Part shown: positions 22,976 through 31,355 of the stretch, one piece after another | Numbering within the stretch: position 1 is the stretch's first letter | How the letters are laid out: the number at the start of each line of letters is the position of its first letter | DNA from: Jiangella aurantiaca | GTDB taxonomy: Bacteria; Actinomycetota; Actinomycetes; Jiangellales; Jiangellaceae | Assembly: GCF_004349105.1 (NCBI RefSeq) | Contig: NZ_SMLB01000002.1 | Location: 124,001 to 188,000 of the forward strand | Length of the DNA: 64,000 bases | Direction of reading: 5' to 3' | Notes under the pieces: model-generated | Databases searched by the model: none | What the model was told of the DNA's origin: nothing | What the model saw: only the letters and a program-made list of their open reading frames with translations | Position numbers and translations under genes: made by a program

Positions 22976-24235
22976 ATGAGAAAACCCCGCGTTCGCCGCG
23001 CCACGGTCGCCGCGGCCACCGTGGTCGGCCTTGCCGCCGTCGTCTCGACCGGATGCGGCTCCGACTCCGGCTCGGGCTCGGGCTCGGACGGCGGTGTCAC
23101 CACACTCACGTTCGCCGCCTCGACCTTCGGCGATCCCGGCCGAGGGCCGCAGCTACAGGAATGGATCGACGAGTTCAACGCGAGCCAGGACGAGATCCGA
23201 GTCGAGGCCGCATCGGTCCCGTACCCCACCTTCGGACAGACGGTGCTCACCCAGATGGGCGGCGGCGAGGGTCCTGACCTCGTCCGCTTCGACATGCCCG
23301 AGTTCGAGGCCGCCTCGGACGCCGGCCTGATCGCGCCACTCGACGACCTGATCGACGTCAGCGAGTACGACCTGCTCGAGCAGCCGGACCAGTTCATGGT
23401 CCACGACGACGTACGGCACGGAATCATCTTCGAGGCGTCCAACTACGCCATGTTCTACAACGCCGATCTCATTCCGGAGCCGCCGACGACGTATGACGCG
23501 TTCTTCGAGACCGCGCAGGCGTTGACGAGTGGCGACGTCTTCGGTCTGGCGTTCCGTCAGACCGAGGCCGAAGAGGCGGGGGTCTGGCAGGACATCTTCA
23601 ACTACGTCTACGGCTTCGGCGGCGCCTGGTCCGACGGTGAGAACCTCACTATCAACTCGCCGGAGAACCTCGAGGGCCTGCAGGCCTACAAGGACCTCTA
23701 CGACGCGAACGTCATCCCGCGGGGCGCCGACGCGGCGACCTTCCGCCGCATGTTCGCCGAGGGCAAGGTCGCCATGGAGCTCAACAACGGCGGCTACGCC
23801 ACGCACCTGCGCGCCGAGAGCCCCGATCTCAACTTCAACGTCGCCCCCATCCCCTTCCCGGAGCGCAGTCAGGGCGCCATCCTCGCACCGATCGTGATCA
23901 ACGAGGCGAGCTCGGCCAAGGACGAGGCGGCCACATTCATCCAGTGGGCCCTCGAGCCGGAGAACCAGGTGAGCCTGCAGGAGATCCTCGGCGCGAGCAG
24001 CGTCGCGACGGCCACTGAGCGCACCCCCGAGTCACTGCAGGAGCTGCCGTTCCTGCCGACGTTCGACGAGCTCACCGACTCCAGCCTCCCGCAGATCGTC
24101 CTCGGCTTCGAGGCTCAGACGCCGGACATCCGCAAGATCGTCGTCCAGAACGTCATCGCCGCCCTCCAGGGCACGGTCGACCTCCAGACCGCCCTGGACA
24201 CCGCCCAGGAGCAGGCGACCGAACTGGTCGGCTGA
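22976..24235 (+). CDS. Sugar ABC transporter substrate-binding lipoprotein
   Basis: 419 residues from the ATG after GAGGAG. The signal ends at the lipobox VSTGC, so the mature protein is lipid-anchored outside the membrane. The fold is that of family 1 solute-binding proteins: TLTFAASTFGDPGRGPQLQE, IEVNP-like early region replaced by IRVEAASVPYPTFGQ, GEGPDLVRFDMPEF, FEASNYAMFYNADLI and the helix RRMFAEGKVAMELNNGG. It captures a sugar or oligosaccharide for the permeases at 24302 and 25243. The nearby secreted esterase and sugar-acid dehydratases suggest a plant-wall sugar or uronate, but the ligand cannot be read from sequence. Confidence 0.88.
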   Translation: MRKPRVRRATVAAATVVGLAAVVSTGCGSDSGSGSGSDGGVTTLTFAASTFGDPGRGPQLQEWIDEFNASQDEIRVEAASVPYPTFGQTVLTQMGGGEGPDLVRFDMPEFEAASDAGLIAPLDDLIDVSEYDLLEQPDQFMVHDDVRHGIIFEASNYAMFYNADLIPEPPTTYDAFFETAQALTSGDVFGLAFRQTEAEEAGVWQDIFNYVYGFGGAWSDGENLTINSPENLEGLQAYKDLYDANVIPRGADAATFRRMFAEGKVAMELNNGGYATHLRAESPDLNFNVAPIPFPERSQGAILAPIVINEASSAKDEAATFIQWALEPENQVSLQEILGASSVATATERTPESLQELPFLPTFDELTDSSLPQIVLGFEAQTPDIRKIVVQNVIAALQGTVDLQTALDTAQEQATELVG

Positions 24236-24301
24236 CTCGACGACGCCGGGGCGACATCGACTCGCCCCGGCGTCACTACCGTGACGAAGGACACCCACTC
24301 G

Positions 24302-25246
24302 ATGACCGTGCTCGAGCAGACGAGAGCGCCTCGATCCGAGGCGGCCAGGCGCCGGCGTAGCCCGCTGGGCAGCAGATGGACGCCCTACGTGTTCCTCGCC
24401 CCCGCGGCCGCTTTCATCATCCTCTTCCAGGGCGTTCCACTCGCTCAGGAGATCTACCTGAGCTTCACCCGGACATCGCTGCTCAACCCGACGCGCAGCA
24501 CGTGGGTGGGACTGGAGAACTACGCCCACATCTTCGGCGACGACGACTTCCGGCGTACGCTCCGGACCACGCTCGTCTACGTCGTCGCATGCGTCGCCGG
24601 CTCCGTCGGGTCCGGGCTGCTCGTGGCGCTCCTCCTCAACCGGAACTTCCGCGGCCGCGGTATCGCCCGCGCGCTCGTGACCGTGCCGTGGGCCGCGCCG
24701 GGCATCGCCGTCGCCCTCATCGCGACCTGGATGCTCAACCCCCAGTACGGAATCGTGAACCGGTTCCTCAACGCCATCGGACTCGGTGTCCCCGGGGGCA
24801 CGATCCTCGACAGCCCGACCTATGCCCTTCCGGCGATCCTCGTGACGACCATCTGGCAGCTCTTCCCCCTGACCTCCGTGGTGCTGCTCTCGGCCCTGCA
24901 GGCCGTCCCCAAGGACCTGACCGAGGCGGCGACGATGGACGGCGCGGGCCGGTGGTGGACGTTCCGGGCCGTCACCTGGCAGGTCATCAAGCCGACGGTG
25001 GGTCTGCTCGCCCTGCTCATGACGATCTGGTCGATCCGGCGGTTCGAGCTCATCTGGCTGATGACCAAGGGCGGCCCGGTCGGTTCCACCGAGACGCTCG
25101 TCATCGACCTCTATGCCCAGGCGTTCGACTCCAAGCAGCTCGGAACGGCGGCCGCGATCGGCATGGTCGGCGTCGTCATCTCCCTCATCGTCATCGCGGG
25201 CAGCAGGCTCGTCGCCCGCGGCGCCGCGAAGGAGGGCCTCCGGTGA
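24302..25246 (+). CDS. Sugar ABC transporter permease, MalF/UgpA type
   Basis: 314 residues from the ATG at 24302 (AAGGA upstream; the GTG at 24281 lacks a site). Six membrane segments are expected, the first being YVFLAPAAAFIILFQGVPL. The EAA loop that contacts the ATPase reads LTEAATMDGAGRWWTFRAVT, and the late MTKGGPVGSTETL motif is typical of MalF-like subunits. Its stop overlaps the next permease start (GTGA). Together with the binding protein at 22976 it forms an importer, but no ATPase gene follows, so a shared MsiK-type ATPase elsewhere must supply energy. Confidence 0.9.
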   Translation: MTVLEQTRAPRSEAARRRRSPLGSRWTPYVFLAPAAAFIILFQGVPLAQEIYLSFTRTSLLNPTRSTWVGLENYAHIFGDDDFRRTLRTTLVYVVACVAGSVGSGLLVALLLNRNFRGRGIARALVTVPWAAPGIAVALIATWMLNPQYGIVNRFLNAIGLGVPGGTILDSPTYALPAILVTTIWQLFPLTSVVLLSALQAVPKDLTEAATMDGAGRWWTFRAVTWQVIKPTVGLLALLMTIWSIRRFELIWLMTKGGPVGSTETLVIDLYAQAFDSKQLGTAAAIGMVGVVISLIVIAGSRLVARGAAKEGLR

Positions 25247-26073
25247 ACCGTCTCCACATCGGTCTCACCCTGCGCATCGTCGCCGTCCTCGCCGTCATGG
25301 GGATCGCCGTCTTCCCGTTGTACTGGATGTTCGTCACCGCGCTGTCCAGCGACGCCGACCTGTTCGCCTCGGAGGCCCGGCTCTGGCCCGACTTCTCACA
25401 GTTCGGAGTCTTCGTGGACGCGCTGGCCGAAGGCGAGACGGTGCGCTGGCTGCGCAACAGCCTGGTGATCGCCGTCGGCACGACCGCCATGTCGATCGGC
25501 CTGGGCATCCCACTCGGCTACGCGCTCTCGCGATTCTCCTTCCGGGGCAAGGTCCTGACGACGGTGGTGCTGCTGCTCACGCAGATGCTCCCCGAGGCGC
25601 TCATGGTCGTGCCGCTCTTCTCGCTGTTCAACCGCTTCGACCTGCTCGACTCGCTGATCGGTCTGATCCTGGCCAACTCCGCGTTCGTGCTGCCGATCGT
25701 CGCCCTCATCCTCAAGGGTGCGATCGACGGCATCCCGCGCGAGCTCGAGGAGGCCGGCCGGGTCGACGGCGCCCGGCCGCTCACGATGCTGGTGCGCATC
25801 AACGTGCCCCTGATCGCGCCGTCGATCGCGGCCGCCGCGGTCATCGCGTTCTTCCACGCCTGGAACGAGTTCGTGTTCGCGGTGACGTTCATCTACGCGC
25901 CCGAGACCCAGCCGGCCTCCGTGGGCATCGCAAGCTTCATCGGTGAGGTGGGCACTCCTGTCCAGACAGTCATGGCGGTGGCCTTCATGTTCACCCTGCC
26001 CGCCGTCGCGTTCTACCTGTTCGCGCAGAAATACGTCGTCGCCGGCATGACCGCCGGCGCAGTCAAGGGCTGA
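25243..26073 (+). CDS. Sugar ABC transporter permease, MalG type
   Basis: 276 residues starting at a GTG inside the stop of the previous permease. Membrane segments include IVAVLAVMGIAVFPLYWMFV and the pair around SLVIAVGTTAMSIGLGIPLG. The EAA loop reads LEEAGRVDGARPLTMLVRIN, and the C-terminal YVVAGMTAGAVKG is the usual end of MalG-type subunits. It pairs with the 24302 permease as a heterodimer channel in the cytoplasmic membrane. The sugar-acid dehydratase gene begins seven bases later, so uptake and breakdown are in one transcript. Confidence 0.9.
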   Translation: MNRLHIGLTLRIVAVLAVMGIAVFPLYWMFVTALSSDADLFASEARLWPDFSQFGVFVDALAEGETVRWLRNSLVIAVGTTAMSIGLGIPLGYALSRFSFRGKVLTTVVLLLTQMLPEALMVVPLFSLFNRFDLLDSLIGLILANSAFVLPIVALILKGAIDGIPRELEEAGRVDGARPLTMLVRINVPLIAPSIAAAAVIAFFHAWNEFVFAVTFIYAPETQPASVGIASFIGEVGTPVQTVMAVAFMFTLPAVAFYLFAQKYVVAGMTAGAVKG

Positions 26074-26080
26074 CCACGAT

Positions 26081-27262
26081 ATGAAGATCACTTCGGTCGA
26101 CACCATCGCCGTCGACTTCTACCGGACCAATCTCGTCATTGTCCGGGTGCGCACTGACGAGGGCATCGTCGGGCTCGGCGAGGCGACCCTCGAGGGCAAG
26201 GAGCGCGCCGTGCAGGGGGCGGTCGCCGAACTCGCCGAGGCGGTGACCGGGCTCGACCCCACCCGGATCTCCGGCACCATCTACGAGCTGGCCCGAGACT
26301 GGTACTGGCGCGGTGGCCCGGTGATCATGACGGCCCTGAGCTCGTTGGAGATGGCGCTGTGGGACATCTCGGCCCGTGAGCTGGGGGTGCCGGTATCGCG
26401 CCTGTTCGGCGGCGCAACCCGTGACCGGGTGCGTGCCTATGCGAACGGCTGGTTCTCCGGCGCCGTCACGCCCGATGACTATGCTGCCGCGGCACGGCGA
26501 ACGATCGAGGCCGGCTTCCGCGGCCTCAAGTGGGACCCGTTCGAGAATCACGACCTCACCATCACCTCCCAGCAGCTCGATCGCGTGCTCGCGCAGATCG
26601 ACGCGGTCCGCTCCGCCGTCGGGCGCCACGTCGAGCTGTTCATCGAGGGCCACGGCCGGTTCGACGTCCGGCATGCGGTCAAGATCGCACGTGAGATCGC
26701 GCAGTTCGATCCGGTCTGGTTCGAGGAGCCCTGTCCGCCGGACAATCTCGACGCGCTCGCCGACATCCGCCGCGCCTCGCCGGTGCCGATCGCGGCCGGC
26801 GAGCGCTGGTTCGGCAGGCAGGGCTTCGCCCCCGCCCTCGCCCGGCAGGCCGTCGACTTCGTCCAGCCCGACGTGACCCATGCAGGCGGCCTCTCCGAAC
26901 TGGCCTTCATCTCGACGCTCGCCGCGACCAGCTACGTGGGCTTCGCGCCGCACAACCCGAGCGGGCCGCTGAGCACGGCCGCGACTCTGCAGCTCGGTGC
27001 CAGCCTGCCCAACTTCCACTATCTGGAGATCATGGCGTCCGACGTCCCGTGGCGCCCGCGGATCACCAACGAACGTCTCACGCTGACCGAGGAAGGAGAT
27101 GTCATCATCCCCGCCTGCATCGGACTCGGCATCGAGCTCGACCTGGAGGAGATCGCACGCCACCCGTTCACGCCCCATCCCATGCGCTTGTTCGAGGACG
27201 CCGCCTACGACATCCGTCCCCGTGACGAGCGGTCCTTCTTCAACCTTGGAGCCGACGAATGA
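26081..27262 (+). CDS. Enolase-superfamily sugar-acid dehydratase (galactonate dehydratase-like)
   Basis: 393 residues. The N-terminal capping domain begins MKITSVDTIAVDFYRTN, and the barrel has metal-binding acidic residues in LFIEGHGRFD, FEEPCPPDN and AAGERWF. The His in GHGR and the His in FAPHNPSGPLS fit the acid/base pair of the galactonate/mannonate dehydratase branch. These enzymes remove water from aldonic acids to give 2-keto-3-deoxy acids. The next gene, which overlaps it by four bases, is an FAH-family enzyme that could take the product further. The actual acid (galactonate, arabinonate, xylonate or an anhydro-sugar acid) cannot be decided here. Confidence 0.82.
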   Translation: MKITSVDTIAVDFYRTNLVIVRVRTDEGIVGLGEATLEGKERAVQGAVAELAEAVTGLDPTRISGTIYELARDWYWRGGPVIMTALSSLEMALWDISARELGVPVSRLFGGATRDRVRAYANGWFSGAVTPDDYAAAARRTIEAGFRGLKWDPFENHDLTITSQQLDRVLAQIDAVRSAVGRHVELFIEGHGRFDVRHAVKIAREIAQFDPVWFEEPCPPDNLDALADIRRASPVPIAAGERWFGRQGFAPALARQAVDFVQPDVTHAGGLSELAFISTLAATSYVGFAPHNPSGPLSTAATLQLGASLPNFHYLEIMASDVPWRPRITNERLTLTEEGDVIIPACIGLGIELDLEEIARHPFTPHPMRLFEDAAYDIRPRDERSFFNLGADE

Positions 27263-28461
27263 CCCTGCCCGCGCCGGAGGCGGTCGACGCCTGGTTCGGA
27301 ACCGCTGCCGACGCGCTGCCGGACGATGCGGCCGAGAGCGTGCTGATCGGCCGTGTCTGGGACCCCGCCGCGGGAGGACCGTCGCCCGTGGTCGTGCGCG
27401 ACGGTGAGCTCCTCGATGTGAGCGACGGGTTCCCGACCGTCCGCGACATCTGCGAGCTGCCCGACCCGGCGGTCGTCGTCGCCGGCCTCGACGGCAGACC
27501 GATCGCAGATGTCGCGCAGGTGCTGGCGAACACCGGGGCGGCGGCCCGTGACACCACCCGTCCGTGGCTGCTCGCGCCCGTGGACCTGCAGGCGTTGAAG
27601 GCTGCTGGCGTGACGTTCGCGGTCTCGATGATCGAACGCGTCATCGAGGAACGGGCGCGCGGCGACCTCGCGCTCGCAGCGGACATCCGCCACCGGATGC
27701 TCGCCGACGTCGGCGACGACTTCCACGACCTGACGCCGGGCTCCGAAGAGGCATCGCGTCTCAAGGACCTCCTGATGGCCGAGGGAGCCTGGAGTCAGTA
27801 CCTGGAGGTCGGGATCGGACCGGACGCAGAGATCTTCACGAAGGGCCAGGTCCTCTCCGCCGTGGGGACCGCCGTCCCCGTCGGCGTGCTCGCGGCGTCG
27901 ACGTGGAACAACCCGGAGCCCGAGGTGGCACTCATCGTCCAGTCCAGCGGCCGGGTCGTGGGCGCGACCCTCGGTAACGACGTGAACCTGCGTGACGTCG
28001 AGGGCCGGTCCGCCCTCCTGCTGCCGAAGGCGAAGGACAACAACGCGTCCTGCGCGCTGGGGCCGTTCATCCGCCTCTTCGACCACCGCTTCGGCCTGGA
28101 CCGGGTGCGCGAGCTCGAAGTGGGTCTCGACATCGAGGGCGAGGACGGGTTCGGCCTCGACGCGGTCTCGGAGATGTCGCGGATGTCGCGCGACCCGGAA
28201 GCACTGGTGCGACAGCTGATCGGTCGCCACCATCACTATCCAGACGGTGCGGTCCTCATGCTCGGCACCATGTTCGCCCCCATCCAGGACCGCGACCGGC
28301 CCGGCGAGGGTTTCACCCACAAGCTCGGTGACATCGTGAGAATCAGCTCACCGGCGCTGGGCACGCTGGTCAACCGCGTCCGGCACGCCGAGGACTGCGA
28401 ACCGTGGGACTTCGGCGTCCGCGCGCTCATGGGCAATCTCGCGACGAGAGGACTGCTGTGA
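27259..28461 (+). CDS. FAH-family enzyme, likely 2-keto-3-deoxy-sugar-acid dehydratase or hydrolase
   Basis: 400 residues of the fumarylacetoacetate hydrolase superfamily in its longer form. The metal site is suggested by WNNPEPEVALIVQ (Glu-x-Glu), and GATLGNDVNLRDVEGRSA is the conserved core. KAKDNNASCALGPFIRLFD follows, as in 2-dehydro-3-deoxy-D-arabinonate dehydratases of the oxidative pentose route. That enzyme makes 2-oxoglutarate semialdehyde from the product of an aldonate dehydratase, which is exactly the preceding gene. The pair overlaps as ATGA. The pathway assignment is inference from family plus neighbour; the substrate chain length and stereochemistry remain open. It is the last gene of the IclR-controlled operon. 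Confidence 0.78.
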   Translation: MTLPAPEAVDAWFGTAADALPDDAAESVLIGRVWDPAAGGPSPVVVRDGELLDVSDGFPTVRDICELPDPAVVVAGLDGRPIADVAQVLANTGAAARDTTRPWLLAPVDLQALKAAGVTFAVSMIERVIEERARGDLALAADIRHRMLADVGDDFHDLTPGSEEASRLKDLLMAEGAWSQYLEVGIGPDAEIFTKGQVLSAVGTAVPVGVLAASTWNNPEPEVALIVQSSGRVVGATLGNDVNLRDVEGRSALLLPKAKDNNASCALGPFIRLFDHRFGLDRVRELEVGLDIEGEDGFGLDAVSEMSRMSRDPEALVRQLIGRHHHYPDGAVLMLGTMFAPIQDRDRPGEGFTHKLGDIVRISSPALGTLVNRVRHAEDCEPWDFGVRALMGNLATRGLL

Positions 28462-28551
28462 CGGTCGTCATCGCCGTCGACCTGATCGTGCACGTCATGA
28501 GCGGGCGACAGCAGAGGACGCTGGGAGCCGGCACGCTGACTCACGCAGGAC

Positions 28552-29571
28552 TCAGCGGGTCGATTCGCGCAACGCCAGCTGGGCGGTCACGATCGTCGTC
28601 ACCGGGTCCGGCGCGTCCTTGCCGCCGTCTCGGGCCGCGGCGACACGATGCTCCAGCAGTTCGAGGACTCGATCGGCCATCGTCTCGTTGCCCGGTTCCA
28701 CGGACGACAGACGAGGCACCAGGAACTCGGTCTCCTTGCCGTTGTCGAAGCCGATCACCTGGACGTCGCGCGGCACCTCGACCCGTAGGTCGGCCAATGC
28801 CCTCAGCACGCCCATCGCGGCGGCGTCGGTGAGCGCGAAGACGCCGTCGAACGCGATGCCGGACTCATGCAGCCGCCTCACGGCCTGGAACCCGGCCCCG
28901 GGGTCGAAGGACTCGACCTCGACCACCAGCTGCTCGTCGACCTGGACGCCGAGCTCGACGTGGGCCTGACGATAGCCGCGAGTCCGCAACGACGGCATGT
29001 CGTCGACGTGGTCGTCATGCCGGCCGCCGACGACGGCAATACGCCGCGACCCGGTCGTGAGCAGGTGCTGGGTGGCCTGCCGAGCACCGCCGACGTTGTC
29101 CATCATGACGTGGTCGAAGGTCTTCGGAACCGGCCGCTCGCCGATGAACACGACAGGCGTCTCGAAATGCAGTTGATCCAGGTCGGCGGCGTCGACGCGC
29201 AACGGGCTGATGACGACGCCGTCGTACATGCGCAACCGGCCGAACGAGATGGCCTCGAGCTCGCGTTCGGCGTCGCCCCCGGTCCGCTCGACGACGAGGT
29301 GCAGGCCACGCTTCTCCACGCCCTTGGCGAGCCGGCTGGCCAGTTGCGCGTAGTAGGGCCGGTCGATGTCCGGGACGATCAGCCCGACGGCACCGGTGCG
29401 GCCCGCACGCAGGTGCCGCGCGGCGAGGTTCACCTGGTAGCCCAGCTTCGAGATCGTCGCGAGCACCCGCAGCCGGGTCTCCGCGCTCACCCCGGGCCGG
29501 CCGTTGATCACGTTCGACACCGTCATAGCCGACACGCCGGCCTCATGTGCCACATCGATCATCCGCACCAC
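28552..29571 (-). CDS. LacI-family regulator at the end of the arabinose-type operon
   Basis: About 339 residues. The headpiece is VAHEAGVSAMTVSNVINGRP, then the hinge ARHLRAGRTGAVGLIVPDI. The sensor domain includes FIGERPVPKTFDHVMMDN, GSRRIAVVGGR, GVFALTDAAAMGVLRAL and QVIGFDNGKETEFLVP. In-frame GTG codons at 29571 and 29568 and an ATG at 29562 are all possible starts; the earlier ones fit the usual spacing before the first helix. It lies 50 bases after the IlvD-type gene on the same strand, so it is likely co-transcribed with the operon it regulates. A second LacI protein (37913) is divergent from the same operon. Confidence 0.88.
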   Translation of the reverse strand: MVRMIDVAHEAGVSAMTVSNVINGRPGVSAETRLRVLATISKLGYQVNLAARHLRAGRTGAVGLIVPDIDRPYYAQLASRLAKGVEKRGLHLVVERTGGDAERELEAISFGRLRMYDGVVISPLRVDAADLDQLHFETPVVFIGERPVPKTFDHVMMDNVGGARQATQHLLTTGSRRIAVVGGRHDDHVDDMPSLRTRGYRQAHVELGVQVDEQLVVEVESFDPGAGFQAVRRLHESGIAFDGVFALTDAAAMGVLRALADLRVEVPRDVQVIGFDNGKETEFLVPRLSSVEPGNETMADRVLELLEHRVAAARDGGKDAPDPVTTIVTAQLALRESTR

Positions 29572-29621
29572 AGACCCATCATCCCCCGCCGCTGGCCCGA
29601 AGACGACGACCCGCCTGAACG

Positions 29622-31355
29622 TCAGTGCGACTCGCGAGGTACGGCGGCCCCGCGCGAGCCGACCAGGAAGTCGAAGTCGGCGCCGCGATCGGCCTGCAGC
29701 ACGTGCTGGGTGTAGAGCCAGCCGTAGCCGGTGCCGTGCACCGGCTCCGGAGGCTTCCACGCCGCGTGCCGCCGCTCCAGCTCGTCGTCGTCGACGTCGA
29801 GGGTGAGCGTGCGGGCGGCGACGTCGAGCGTGACGATGTCGCCGGTGCGGACGAACGCCAGCGGCCCGCCGACCGCCGACTCGGGCGCGACGTGCAGCAC
29901 GACGGTGCCGTAGCCGGTGCCGCTCATGCGGCCGTCGCAGATGCGCACCATGTCGGTGACCCCGGCGCGCAGCAGCTTCGTCGGGATCGGCACGTTGGCC
30001 ACCTCCGGCATGCCCGGGTAGCCGCGCGGCCCGGCGCCGCGGATGACGATGACGTCGTCGGCCGCGACGTCGAGGCCGGGGTCGTCGCACACCTCGTGGT
30101 AGGCCTCCGGGGTGTCGAACACGACCGCCCGGCCGGTGTGCCGCAGCAGCGCCGGCGACGCGGCCGACTGCTTGACGACGGCGCCTCCCGGGGCGAGGTT
30201 GCCGCGCAGCACCGCGGTGCCGGAACCGGCCGGCTGCAGCGGCTCGCCCAGCGGGCGGATCACCTCACGGTCCCAGCACTGAGCGGCCGCGACGTTCGCC
30301 CCGACCGACCGCCCGGTGACCGTCAGCGCGTCGCCGTCGAGCAGCCCGGCTTCGGCGAGGTCCCGCAGGACGACCGGCAGGCCGCCGGCGTAGCAGAAGT
30401 CCTCCATGAGGAACCGGCCGGACGGCATGAGGTCGACGACCGTTGGCACCGGCCGGGCCAGCTCGTCGAAGTCGTCGAGCGACAGCTGGACACCGAGCCG
30501 CCCGGCGATCGCCAGCAGATGGATGATCGCGTTGGTCGACCCGCCGATGGCCGCGTTGGCCCGGATGGCGTTCTCGAACGCCGCGCGGGTCATGATCGCG
30601 CTCGGCCGCAGGTCCTCCTCGACCATCGCGACGATGCGCCGGCCGGCCTCCTGCGCGACCTCGAACCGGCGCATGTCGACCGCCGGCCACGTCGCCGACC
30701 CGGGCAGCTGCATGCCCAGCGCCTCCGCCATGCAGGCCATCGTCGACGCCGTCCCCATCGTCATGCAGTGGCCGTTGGACCGGGCCATGCAGCCCTCAGC
30801 GACGGCGACCTCCTCCTGGGTCATCCGGCCGGCCTTGAGGTCCTCCTCGAACTTCCACACGTGCGTGCCCGAACCGACGTCCTGGCCGCGGAACTTACCG
30901 TTGAGCATCGGGCCGCCGGTGACCATGACAGCCGGCAGGTCGACGCTGGCCGCACCCATGAGCAGCCCCGGCGTGGTCTTGTCGCAGCCGGACAGCAGCA
31001 CGACGCCGTCCAGTGGGTTCGCCCGGATCAGCTCCTCGGCCTGCATGGCCAGCAGGTTCCGGTAGAACATCGCCGTCGGCCGGATCAGCGTCTCGCCGGT
31101 CGCCATGACCGGGAACTCCAGTGGGAAACCGCCGGCCTGCCAGACGCCGCGCTTCACCGCTTCGGCGACGCGGTTCAGGTGCGCGTTGCACGGGGCCAGC
31201 TCCGACCACGTCGACGCGATGCCGATGACCGGCCGCCCGTCGAACACCTCGGCGCCGAAGCCCTGGTTGCGCATCCACGACCGGTAGATCATGCCGGACC
31301 GGCCGGCGGCGCCGAACCAGGCCCGGCTGCGGCGGATCGCGTCCTCGGCCGTCAT
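29622..31355 (-). CDS. IlvD/Edd-family sugar-acid dehydratase
   Basis: 577 residues, the length of aldonate dehydratases of this family. The iron-sulfur cluster ligands lie in STWSELAPCNAHL, LLSGCDKTTPG and AVAEGCMARSNGHC. PTKLLRAGVTDMVRICDGRM and SGTGYGTVVLHVAPESAVGG close the active site. The pattern fits L-arabonate, xylonate or galactonate dehydratases better than branched-chain IlvD. It starts with an ATG overlapping the stop of the GH5 gene. With GH51 releasing L-arabinose in the same operon, L-arabonate is a reasonable substrate, though the dehydrogenase and lactonase that would make it are not in this cluster. Confidence 0.85.
   Translation of the reverse strand: MTAEDAIRRSRAWFGAAGRSGMIYRSWMRNQGFGAEVFDGRPVIGIASTWSELAPCNAHLNRVAEAVKRGVWQAGGFPLEFPVMATGETLIRPTAMFYRNLLAMQAEELIRANPLDGVVLLSGCDKTTPGLLMGAASVDLPAVMVTGGPMLNGKFRGQDVGSGTHVWKFEEDLKAGRMTQEEVAVAEGCMARSNGHCMTMGTASTMACMAEALGMQLPGSATWPAVDMRRFEVAQEAGRRIVAMVEEDLRPSAIMTRAAFENAIRANAAIGGSTNAIIHLLAIAGRLGVQLSLDDFDELARPVPTVVDLMPSGRFLMEDFCYAGGLPVVLRDLAEAGLLDGDALTVTGRSVGANVAAAQCWDREVIRPLGEPLQPAGSGTAVLRGNLAPGGAVVKQSAASPALLRHTGRAVVFDTPEAYHEVCDDPGLDVAADDVIVIRGAGPRGYPGMPEVANVPIPTKLLRAGVTDMVRICDGRMSGTGYGTVVLHVAPESAVGGPLAFVRTGDIVTLDVAARTLTLDVDDDELERRHAAWKPPEPVHGTGYGWLYTQHVLQADRGADFDFLVGSRGAAVPRESH

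Noticed and set aside
28458-28550. GTG overlapping the FAH stop, reading TVVIAVDLIVHVMSGRQQ
   Set aside because: The frame quickly runs antisense into the LacI gene and resembles nothing known; the GTGA overlap is expected by chance after a CTG-TGA end.
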